DNA from: Massilia sp. BSC265 | Lineage (GTDB): Bacteria > Pseudomonadota > Gammaproteobacteria > Burkholderiales > Burkholderiaceae_D | DNA length: 64,000 nt | Direction of reading: 5' to 3' | Assembly (NCBI RefSeq): GCF_000740675.1 | Contig: NZ_JPXI01000033.1 | Location: 372,001 to 436,000 of the forward strand | Part shown: positions 25,456 through 32,282 of the stretch, in pieces | Numbering within the stretch: the stretch's first letter is position 1 | How the letters are laid out: each line of letters begins with the position of its first letter | The notes under the pieces: generated by a model | Databases searched by the model: none | What the model was told of the DNA's origin: nothing | What the model saw: only the letters and a program-made list of their open reading frames with translations | Program-made: the position numbers and the translations under genes

Positions 25456-25630
25456 TTGAAGAAATGAAAACCTATGCCATATTGCGGGTTGAGACCCGGT
25501 CCGCACCAGCTTTGCCCCATTGCTGATGTAAATACGGACTAGCAAGGGGCGGCCGCGCCGATTATCATTCCGGTATCCGCTGCCCTGCAGGGACCCGGCG
25601 CCAGTGCGCCATGACACCAGGAGAAACCCC

Positions 25631-26101
25631 GTGGCCGAGAGCCCAAACGCCGCTACCATCGACAATTTCACCGCTGCCATGACGGGAGGCCAGACCTTCG
25701 AGCTGGCCGGGCGGCCGGCGAAGTACACCGTGCTGTACTTCTATCCCAAGGACAACACCCCGGGCTGCACGACCGAGAGCATTGCCTTCCGCGAGGCCTA
25801 TCCGGAGTTCCAGGCCACGAATGCCGAGATCTACGGCATCAGCCGCGACAGCCTGCGTTCGCACGAAGGCTTCAAGGCCAAGCTGGGCCTGCCCTTCGAA
25901 CTGATCTCCGATCCGGAAGAAACGGTGTGCAAGCAGTTCGGTGTCATGAAGATGAAAAACATGTATGGCAAACAAGTGCGCGGCGTTGAGCGCAGTACGT
26001 TTATCATTGACGCTCAAGGCCGATTGGTGAAAGAATGGCGTGGCGTGAAAGTCAACGACCACGTGGCCGAAGTGCTGGAATTTCTGAAGAGCCAGCCCTG
26101 A
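25631..26101 (+). CDS. Peroxiredoxin, BCP/PrxQ subfamily, lacking the usual resolving cysteine
   Basis: This 156-residue thiol peroxidase has the FYPKDNTPGCTTES motif with peroxidatic Cys46 and the conserved Thr43. In many BCP proteins a resolving cysteine follows at +5; here that position is Ile51, so this is a 1-Cys-type or uses Cys100 (EETVCKQFG) or an external thiol. The conserved Arg is in GVERSTFIID. It reduces hydrogen peroxide and organic peroxides in the cytoplasm. The start is GTG at 25631, supported by AGGAGA 7 nt upstream. Confidence 0.9.
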   Translation: MAESPNAATIDNFTAAMTGGQTFELAGRPAKYTVLYFYPKDNTPGCTTESIAFREAYPEFQATNAEIYGISRDSLRSHEGFKAKLGLPFELISDPEETVCKQFGVMKMKNMYGKQVRGVERSTFIIDAQGRLVKEWRGVKVNDHVAEVLEFLKSQP

Positions 26102-26373
26102 AAACGGATGGCTCCAGCAACCCAGTTACCAATAACTTTGCTGGACGATTGCCACCTATTTTGAGTTACCGCGCATTTCATCACGACGATCATCAGCATC
26201 ATCTCTCCCGCTGCCGCCGGACCGGCATCCTCCGGCTGCAGCCCTCAAGCTGGCAGCGCCAGCAACAGCAACACCTCCCGCAGTACACCTTAAGTAGCAT
26301 CGTTTCCGTGCAGCGGCGCGCCCCGTGCTGCGCCTGCGCGTCCCATTAAGACCTTTTTCGAATCGAGAACCTG

Positions 26374-28215
26374 ATGCCACTGCCAAAAATGCCAACCAAG
26401 CCAGCGACCATGCTGCTGGCAAAAGATTATCCCAAGGCCGAACCGGGCAAGTCGTCCGTGCGCCCGGCGTCCGCGACGGCCGACGCCGACCTCGAAGAAC
26501 TGATCAGCGGCCAGGCCGTGCCGACGCCGAAGGCGACCCGGGCACGCAAGGCCAAGGCTGCCGCAGCCCCCGCCGCCAATGACGCCGCCGCCGGCGTCAC
26601 CGGCACCGCGCCCGTCAATGTCGTGGGCACCCCGAACGCCGACGCCCCCACCGGCGAAGCGCCGCTGGCCAAGGGTCCGGCGCGCAAGTCGAAGGACGGT
26701 GCCGGCGCGCGCCTGCGGGAGACCGACGCCGACCAGCCGCATCCGGCCAAGCACAAGCCGGTCGAGGTCACGGTCAAGTCGTCCACCAGCCGCAAGGCCG
26801 ATCGCAGCGGCACCACCAAGGTGTTCGTGCTCGACACCAACGTCCTGATGCACGACCCGACCTCGCTGTTCCGCTTCGAGGAGCACGACGTCTACCTGCC
26901 GATGATGACGCTCGAGGAGCTCGACAACCACAAGAAGGGCATGTCGGAAGTCGCGCGCAACGCCCGCCAGGTGGCGCGCACCCTCGATGCCCTGATCGCC
27001 AACGTCGACGACGACGCGATCGAGGCCGGCATCCCGCTGGCCAAGCTGGGCAACAAGGATGCCCGGGGCCGCCTCTACTTCCAGACCAACCTGGATTCCG
27101 CGCCCCTGCCCGAAGGCCTGCCCGAAGGCAAGGCCGACAACCAGATCCTGGGCGTGGTGCGTGCGCTCGAAGACCGGATGGCGGGCCGCGCCATCGTGCT
27201 GGTCTCGAAGGACATCAACATGCGCATCAAGGCGCGTGCGCTGGGCCTGCCGGCCGAGGACTACTTCAACGACCACGTGCTCGAAGACACCGACCTGCTG
27301 TACTCGGGCATCGTCCAGCTGCCGGACGATTTCTGGAACAAGCACGGCAAGGACATGGAGTCCTGGCAGGAAAACAAGAGCGGCTACTCCACCACCTTCT
27401 ACCGCATCACCGGTCCCGTGATCCCGACCCTCTTGGTGAACCAATTCGTGTTCATCGAGCCGCAGAACGGCGAAGCGCCCTTCTATGGCCAGGTAAAACA
27501 GATCAACGGCAAGACCGCGGTGTTCCAGACCCTGCGCGACTACAGCCACAACAAGAACAATGTCTGGGGCATCACGGCGCGCAACCGCGAGCAGAACTTC
27601 GCGCTCAACCTCCTGATGAACCCGGAATGCGACTTCGTCACCCTGCTCGGCCAGGCCGGTACGGGTAAAACCCTGCTGGCCCTGGCGGCGGGCCTGGCCC
27701 AGGTGCTCGAGACCAAGCAATACAACGAGATCATCGTCACCCGCGTCACCGTGCCGGTGGGCGAGGACATCGGCTTCCTGCCGGGTACCGAGGAGGAGAA
27801 GATGTCGCCGTGGATGGGCGCCTTCGACGACAACCTGGAAGTGCTGATGAAGTCCGACAGCGACGGCGGCGACTGGGGCCGCGCCGCGACCCAGGACCTG
27901 ATCCGCTCGCGCATCAAGATCAAGTCGCTCAACTTCATGCGCGGCCGCACGTTTGTCAACAAGTTCCTCATCATCGACGAGGCGCAGAACCTGACGCCGA
28001 AGCAGATGAAGACCCTGGTCACGCGTGCCGGTCCCGGCACCAAGATCCTGTGCCTCGGCAACATCGCCCAGATCGACACACCTTACCTCACCGAAGGCTC
28101 GAGCGGCCTGACCTATGTGGTCGACCGCTTCAAGGGCTGGAGCCACAGCGGCCACGTCACCCTGGCGCGCGGCGAACGCTCACGCCTGGCGGACCATGCC
28201 AGCGACGTGCTGTAA
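26374..28215 (+). CDS. PIN domain-PhoH ATPase (YlaK-type)
   Basis: This 613-residue protein has a low-complexity Ala/Lys-rich N-terminus (about 1-145), a PIN ribonuclease domain beginning VFVLDTNVLMHDP (about 149) with further acidic residues at EELDNHK and LVSKDINMRIKA, and a C-terminal PhoH ATPase with Walker A GQAGTGKT (about 427) and Walker B FLIIDEAQN (about 533). This PIN-PhoH fusion is thought to unwind and cleave RNA. The first ATG is used; two further in-frame ATGs follow within 13 codons, so the exact start is uncertain. A strong terminator follows. Confidence 0.92.
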   Translation: MPLPKMPTKPATMLLAKDYPKAEPGKSSVRPASATADADLEELISGQAVPTPKATRARKAKAAAAPAANDAAAGVTGTAPVNVVGTPNADAPTGEAPLAKGPARKSKDGAGARLRETDADQPHPAKHKPVEVTVKSSTSRKADRSGTTKVFVLDTNVLMHDPTSLFRFEEHDVYLPMMTLEELDNHKKGMSEVARNARQVARTLDALIANVDDDAIEAGIPLAKLGNKDARGRLYFQTNLDSAPLPEGLPEGKADNQILGVVRALEDRMAGRAIVLVSKDINMRIKARALGLPAEDYFNDHVLEDTDLLYSGIVQLPDDFWNKHGKDMESWQENKSGYSTTFYRITGPVIPTLLVNQFVFIEPQNGEAPFYGQVKQINGKTAVFQTLRDYSHNKNNVWGITARNREQNFALNLLMNPECDFVTLLGQAGTGKTLLALAAGLAQVLETKQYNEIIVTRVTVPVGEDIGFLPGTEEEKMSPWMGAFDDNLEVLMKSDSDGGDWGRAATQDLIRSRIKIKSLNFMRGRTFVNKFLIIDEAQNLTPKQMKTLVTRAGPGTKILCLGNIAQIDTPYLTEGSSGLTYVVDRFKGWSHSGHVTLARGERSRLADHASDVL

Positions 28216-28259
28216 GCGTGTTTTACCATCGCCTGCCCTTCCGGGCAGGCGCAGTCCGG

Positions 28260-28289
28260 AACGCTCGCCACCTGGCGGGCGTTTTTTTT
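28260..28289 (+). terminator. Terminator after the PhoH gene
   Basis: AACGCTCGCC (28260-28269) and GGCGGGCGTT (28274-28283) form a 10-bp stem with one G-U pair and loop ACCT, followed by a run of T residues. A second GC hairpin (CGCCTGCCC/GGGCAGGCG, 28230-28251) stands just upstream. Confidence 0.9.
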
Positions 28290-28309
28290 GTGCCCGCTAT
28301 TCGTCGCGC

Positions 28310-28879
28310 ATGATCTTCCTGTTAAAGCTCCTGCTGGTCCCTGCCCTCGGCATGCCGCGGGCGATGGCGGCCGCCCTGCTCGCCTATGGGCTCGCCGTCC
28401 TGCTGCTGCAGTCCGTGTCGCTGCCGCCATGGGCAGGCTTCCCCATCGTCGTGCTCGCGCTGCTGGTGGCGCCGCGGCTGTACGGGCCTGGCGCGGAACA
28501 GGCCGCACCCGGCAAGCCGGCCGGCGACCTCCCCTGGCGCATGCTGGCCGCCGCTGCCCTGTCGCTGGGCGTGACCTATGCCGCAGCGACGCTCGGTCCA
28601 CGCCTCTCCGGCCTGTTTGCGATGTTTCCGGTGATGAGCACGGTGCTGGTGGGCTTCTCGCATCGGGACAGCGGGCCGGGCTTCGCGGTGGCGCTGCTGC
28701 GCGGCATGGTCAACGGCTACTACGCCTTTACGGTGTTCTGCCTGGTGCTGTCCTCCCTGCTGGGCGCGCAGCCGGCCGCCTCGGCCTTCCTGCTGGCGAC
28801 CGGCGCCGCACTGCTGGTGCAACTGGGTGTCAAATGGATTTGCGCGCTGCAGCATGCCCGCCGGGGTGCGGCAGCTTAG
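28310..28879 (+). CDS. Uncharacterised membrane protein, about five to six helices
   Basis: This 189-residue protein is almost entirely hydrophobic, with helices at about residues 2-18, 20-35, 39-55, 75-92, 98-115, 130-148 and 155-175. I do not recognise a family; the MFPVMSTVLVGFSHRDSGPG loop is the most distinctive stretch. The start at 28310 lacks a strong ribosome-binding site and lies just after the phoH terminator. It may be an integral inner-membrane transporter-like protein, but no function is assigned. Confidence 0.7.
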   Translation: MIFLLKLLLVPALGMPRAMAAALLAYGLAVLLLQSVSLPPWAGFPIVVLALLVAPRLYGPGAEQAAPGKPAGDLPWRMLAAAALSLGVTYAAATLGPRLSGLFAMFPVMSTVLVGFSHRDSGPGFAVALLRGMVNGYYAFTVFCLVLSSLLGAQPAASAFLLATGAALLVQLGVKWICALQHARRGAAA

Positions 28880-28914
28880 AATAGCCGGGTTCAGTCCAAC
28901 CAGGAGGGATTCCG

Positions 28915-29277
28915 ATGCCACACATGCTGTTGATCCATGAACCCATCGGCCAGCGCGCCACCCGCGGCGAGCTTGAAGGCCGCGCCGTCTACGACCGCAT
29001 GTTGCGCTGGGGCGAGGACCTCCGCAGCCGTGGCCTGTTGCTGGGGGCGGAATCGCTGGCATCGACGGACAGGGCGGTACGCGTGAGCGCTCCCGGCGGG
29101 AAGGCACGCATTATCGACGGTCCCTTTGCCGAGGCCAAGGAAATGGTGGGCGGTTTCTTCCTGGTGAACGTCGACACACGCGAAGAGGCGATCGCGCTGG
29201 CGCAGCAGTGTCCGGCGGCGGAGTGGGCCACTGTCGAGGTGCGCGCCCTGGCGCCCTGCTTCGCGCACGCAAAATAA
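28915..29277 (+). CDS. YciI/DGPF-domain protein (first copy)
   Basis: This 120-residue protein carries the YCII core: MLLIHEP, the GLLLGAESLAS segment, IIDGPFAEAKEMVGGFFLV (the DGPF motif) and REEAIALAQQCPAAEWATVEVR. Such proteins are typical partners of ECF42 sigma factors; their enzymatic role is unknown. It is preceded by CAGGAGGG and followed by a second YciI gene, a VOC gene and the sigma factor on the same strand. A candidate sigma-factor promoter lies between this copy and the next. Confidence 0.88.
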   Translation: MPHMLLIHEPIGQRATRGELEGRAVYDRMLRWGEDLRSRGLLLGAESLASTDRAVRVSAPGGKARIIDGPFAEAKEMVGGFFLVNVDTREEAIALAQQCPAAEWATVEVRALAPCFAHAK

Positions 29278-29288
29278 ATGAACCGGCA

Positions 29289-29315
29289 TGTCGATTCACG
29301 GCGCCATCCTTCGTC
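29289..29315 (+). promoter_or_regulatory. Candidate ECF42-dependent promoter
   Basis: TGTCGA (29289-29294) and CGTC (29312-29315) are separated by 17 nt. From memory of published work on ECF42 sigma factors, their -35 is TGTCGA and -10 is CG(A/T)C, so this fits. It would drive the second YciI gene, the VOC gene and the sigma gene itself. Confidence 0.55.
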
Positions 29316-29362
29316 GTAGGAGTGAGCGCCGCCTGGCGCCACCCCACGACAAGGAGACCGAC

Positions 29363-29758
29363 ATGCGTTTCATGATCATCGTCAAGGCCACAGCGGACAC
29401 GGAAGCCGGCATCCTGCCGAGCCAGGAGCTGTTCGATGCCATGCACGACTACAACCAGGAGCTGGCCCGGGCCGGCGTCCTGCTCGAAGCCAATGGGCTG
29501 CAGCCCAGCCGCGACGGCTGGCGCGTCCGCTACCACGAAGGACGGCGCTCCTTCACCGACGGCCCCTTCACGGAGACCAAGGAGCTGGTCGCCGGCTACA
29601 CCCTGATCCAGGTGCGCTCGCGCGAAGAGGCGATGGAATGGTCGCGCCGCTTCCCCGCCCCGCATGGCGAATTGCTTGACGCCGAGATCGAAGTGCGCCG
29701 GCTCTACGAGCTCGACGACCTTCGCGTGCTTTGCCCCGCCAGCCACGCCGCCGCCTGA
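29363..29758 (+). CDS. YciI/DGPF-domain protein (second copy)
   Basis: This 131-residue protein begins MRFMIIVKATADTEAG and contains the DGPF-type motif FTDGPFTETKELVAGYTLIQV and a conserved C-terminus REEAMEWSRRFPAPHGELLDAEIEVRRLYELDDL. It represents a different YCII branch from the first copy. AAGGAGACC lies just before the ATG at 29363; earlier in-frame codons are rejected. It is part of the ECF42 cluster and is followed by a VOC gene after 11 nt. Confidence 0.88.
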   Translation: MRFMIIVKATADTEAGILPSQELFDAMHDYNQELARAGVLLEANGLQPSRDGWRVRYHEGRRSFTDGPFTETKELVAGYTLIQVRSREEAMEWSRRFPAPHGELLDAEIEVRRLYELDDLRVLCPASHAAA

Positions 29759-29769
29759 AAGGAGCCACC

Positions 29770-30201
29770 ATGAAAAAGAGCATCGCCATCACCCTCCCGG
29801 TCAGGGACCTCGAGCGCAGCAAGGCCTTCTTCAGCGCCCTGGGCTTTTCCTTCGATCCGCAGTTCGGCAGCGGGCATGGCTGCGGCATGGTGGTGTCGGA
29901 CGACATCTTCGTCATGCTGTGCGCCGAATCCTTCTTCGGCACCCTGACCAGGAAGCCGATGGCCGACCCGCGCACCAGCACCATCGCCCTCCTCTGCCTG
30001 TTCTGCGACAGCCGCGCCGAGGTCGATGCAGTGGCAAGCAAGGCGCTCTCGCTCGGCGCGACCCTGCCGGAAGACCCGCAAGACCACGGCTTCATGTACC
30101 AGCACGGCTTCGCGGATCTCGACGGCCACATGTGGGCGCTGACCCATATCGAAGACGCGCCCGCCCGGCAGCCGGCCGAATACGCCGCGGTTCAAATCTG
30201 A
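29770..30201 (+). CDS. VOC-family (glyoxalase-like) protein
   Basis: This 143-residue protein has the VOC fold: ITLPVRDLERSKAFFSALGFSFDP, GCGMVVSDDIFVMLC, and the C-terminal half GFMYQHGFADLDGHMWALTHIED. The metal-site residues (Glu/His) of true glyoxalases are only partly conserved, so the reaction is unknown. AAAGGAGCC precedes the ATG. Its stop overlaps the sigma-factor start by 1 nt (TGATG), linking it to the ECF42 operon. Confidence 0.88.
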   Translation: MKKSIAITLPVRDLERSKAFFSALGFSFDPQFGSGHGCGMVVSDDIFVMLCAESFFGTLTRKPMADPRTSTIALLCLFCDSRAEVDAVASKALSLGATLPEDPQDHGFMYQHGFADLDGHMWALTHIEDAPARQPAEYAAVQI

Positions 30202-31472
30202 TGGACGCACAGGTCGAACGCAGCATCGCCGCCGTCTGGCGCATCGAGTCGGCGAAGATCGTGGCCGTCGTAGCGCGCATGGTGCGCGACGTCGGCCTGG
30301 CCGAGGAGTTGGCCCAGGACGCCCTGGTAGCGGCCCTCGAGCACTGGCCGCGCCAGGGCATCCCCGACAATCCGGGCGCCTGGCTCACGACCACGGCCAA
30401 GCACGCCGCGCTCGACCGCCTGCGCCGCGACCGCCTGCTCCAGCAGAAGCTCGAGCAGATCGGCCTCGACCTCGAAGCACAGGAGGCCTTGATTGTCCCT
30501 GATTTCGTCGACGGCCTGGACGCCGCGCGCAACGACGTCTTCCAGGACGACTTGCTGCGCCTGATGTTCACGGCCTGCCATCCGGTGCTCTCGCTCGACG
30601 CGCGCCTGGCGCTCACGCTCAAGCTGCTGGGCGGCCTGTCCACCCAGGAGATCGCGCGTGCCTTCCTGGTCCCGGAAGCCACCATGGCCCAGCGTATCGT
30701 GCGCGCCAAGCGCCTGCTTGCCGAAGCACGCGTGCCCTTCGAACTGCCGCCGCCGAACGAATTGGGCGAGCGCCTCGGCGCCGTGCTGGAAGCCGTCTAC
30801 CTGATCTTCAACGAAGGCTATGCCGCCACCGCCGGCGAAGACTGGATGCGCCCGGCCCTCGTCGACGAAGCCTTGCGCCTGGGCCGCATGCTGGCCGAAC
30901 TGGCGCCGGACGAGCCGGAAGCGCACGGCCTGGTGGCGCTGATGGAGCTGCAGGCCTCGCGCATGGGGGCGCGCCTGGATGCCGAAGGCCGGCCGGTGCT
31001 GCTGCTCGACCAGGACCGTTCGCGCTGGGACGGCATGCTGGTGCGGCGCGGCCTCGCCGCCCTGGCGCGCGCCGCACAGCCCGGTTTGCCACGGGGCCCC
31101 TATGTGCTGCAGGCCGAGATCGCGGCCTGCCATGCCCGCGCCCGCGTCGCAGCGGACACCGACTGGCGGGCGATCGCGGCGCTGTACGCCGAGCTGGCCC
31201 AGCTCCAGCCCTCGCCGGTGGTCGAACTGAACCGTGCGGTGGCCGTGGGCATGGCCGACGGCCCTGACGCCGGCCTGGCGCTGGCCGATGCGCTGGCCTT
31301 GGAGGGCAAGCTGGCCGGCTACCACTGGCTGCCGAGCGTGCGCGCCGACCTGCTCTCCAAGCTGGGCCGCTTCGAGGAAGCGCGCCGCGAATTCGAACGC
31401 GCCGCCGCCATGACCGCCAACAGCCGCGAACGCGAGCTGCTGCTCGAACGCGCTCGCGCCCAGCGCTCTTGA
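30201..31472 (+). CDS. ECF42-type RNA polymerase sigma factor with C-terminal TPR-like extension
   Basis: This 423-residue protein begins with sigma region 2 (VVARMVRDVGLAEELAQDAL, GAWLTTTAKHAALDRLRRD), then region 4 (LTLKLLGGLSTQEIARAFLV, ATMAQRIVRAKRLLAEA), and then has a ~220-residue extension of helical TPR-like repeats. The extension includes QDRSRWD (about residues 270-276), a motif I associate with ECF42 extensions. No anti-sigma gene is present; the extension itself is thought to control activity. The partners YciI, YciI and VOC upstream match the ECF42 context. The inducing signal is unknown. Confidence 0.92.
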   Translation: MDAQVERSIAAVWRIESAKIVAVVARMVRDVGLAEELAQDALVAALEHWPRQGIPDNPGAWLTTTAKHAALDRLRRDRLLQQKLEQIGLDLEAQEALIVPDFVDGLDAARNDVFQDDLLRLMFTACHPVLSLDARLALTLKLLGGLSTQEIARAFLVPEATMAQRIVRAKRLLAEARVPFELPPPNELGERLGAVLEAVYLIFNEGYAATAGEDWMRPALVDEALRLGRMLAELAPDEPEAHGLVALMELQASRMGARLDAEGRPVLLLDQDRSRWDGMLVRRGLAALARAAQPGLPRGPYVLQAEIAACHARARVAADTDWRAIAALYAELAQLQPSPVVELNRAVAVGMADGPDAGLALADALALEGKLAGYHWLPSVRADLLSKLGRFEEARREFERAAAMTANSRERELLLERARAQRS

Positions 31473-31474
31473 AG

Positions 31475-31508
31475 TAAAAAGCCCCGTCGGCCTGGGGCGC
31501 ACGGGGCT
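31475..31508 (-). terminator. Terminator between convergent sigma-factor and FecR genes
   Basis: On the minus strand AGCCCCGT (31508-31501) pairs with ACGGGGCT (31487-31480) and is followed by TTTTT. It mainly serves the FecR gene. Confidence 0.75.
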
Positions 31509-31526
31509 CTGCGGGAAGACGTCGGC

Positions 31527-32282
31527 TCAGCGCACGACGCAGTCGACGGCGTTCTCCCGTGCCGGACCGGCGCCGGCCTGCGGCCCGCCGACACCGCTAC
31601 CCGCGTCGAAGGCCGGCGGCGGCACGAACTGGATGTTCGGGTTGCTCGGGACGATCACCGGCGGCTGGTTCACGTTCGGCACGTAGCCGAACTGGCCGGC
31701 CTGGAAGCCGAGCGAGCCGCCGTTGTTGGTCACGATGATGGCGCCATCGGTCACGTTCAGGTGCAGGCCGGGCGCCAGCACCGGTGGCGCCGCGCCTGGC
31801 GCCGGCGTCGGCACGAATTGCGCAATGAAGGTGGTGCCGCGGATACCGATGGTCGCGGTCGGTGTCTTCAGCGAGAACTTCTCCTTGTTGCGCTTGCCCA
31901 TCAGGCCGGTGATCGAGCGCAGGCCGCCCTTCACCAGGCTGTAGCTGGCATTGTCGCCGTCCGGCTTGCCCTCGTCGAAGGAAAAGTTCTCGACCTTGAA
32001 GGTGGTGCCGGGGCGCAGCGTGATCTCGCTGTTGTCGATGAACTTGATCTGCGCGTAGGTGTTCTTTTCCGACACCAGCGTATCGCCGCTCTCGATCTCC
32101 GACTTCAGGCCCAGCACCTTGACGCTGCCGTCGGCCTTCTTCGCCATCAGCGGGCCGCTCAGGCGCGCCACCACGCCGGCGACCTGCGCGGCCCAGGCGG
32201 CATTGCCGGTCACGAGCAGCGCCGCGAACAGCAGCGCGCTCAAGGCCCTAGTTGCAGTACATTTTTGTGGCTGGTTTTTCAT
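31527..32282 (-). CDS. FecR-domain periplasmic protein
   Basis: This 251-residue protein has a signal peptide (cleavage near AWA, residue 31) and a FecR domain: VLGLKSEIESGDTLVSEKNTYAQIKFIDNSEITLRPGTTFKVE and KTPTATIGIRGTTFIA. A Pro/Gly-rich C-terminal tail follows. Unlike FecR of FecIR systems it has no N-terminal cytoplasmic anti-sigma part and no adjacent FecI gene, so it is a stand-alone periplasmic FecR. Its start lies within the 3' end of tpsA (35-nt overlap) with GGAG correctly placed, so it is coupled to the two-partner secretion operon. Confidence 0.9.
   Translation of the reverse strand: MKNQPQKCTATRALSALLFAALLVTGNAAWAAQVAGVVARLSGPLMAKKADGSVKVLGLKSEIESGDTLVSEKNTYAQIKFIDNSEITLRPGTTFKVENFSFDEGKPDGDNASYSLVKGGLRSITGLMGKRNKEKFSLKTPTATIGIRGTTFIAQFVPTPAPGAAPPVLAPGLHLNVTDGAIIVTNNGGSLGFQAGQFGYVPNVNQPPVIVPSNPNIQFVPPPAFDAGSGVGGPQAGAGPARENAVDCVVR

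Noticed and set aside
31527-32282. FecR protein considered as the anti-sigma factor of a FecI-FecR-receptor system or of the nearby ECF42 sigma factor
   Set aside because: It has a cleavable signal and no cytoplasmic anti-sigma part, it is convergent with the sigma gene, and it is coupled to tpsA instead.
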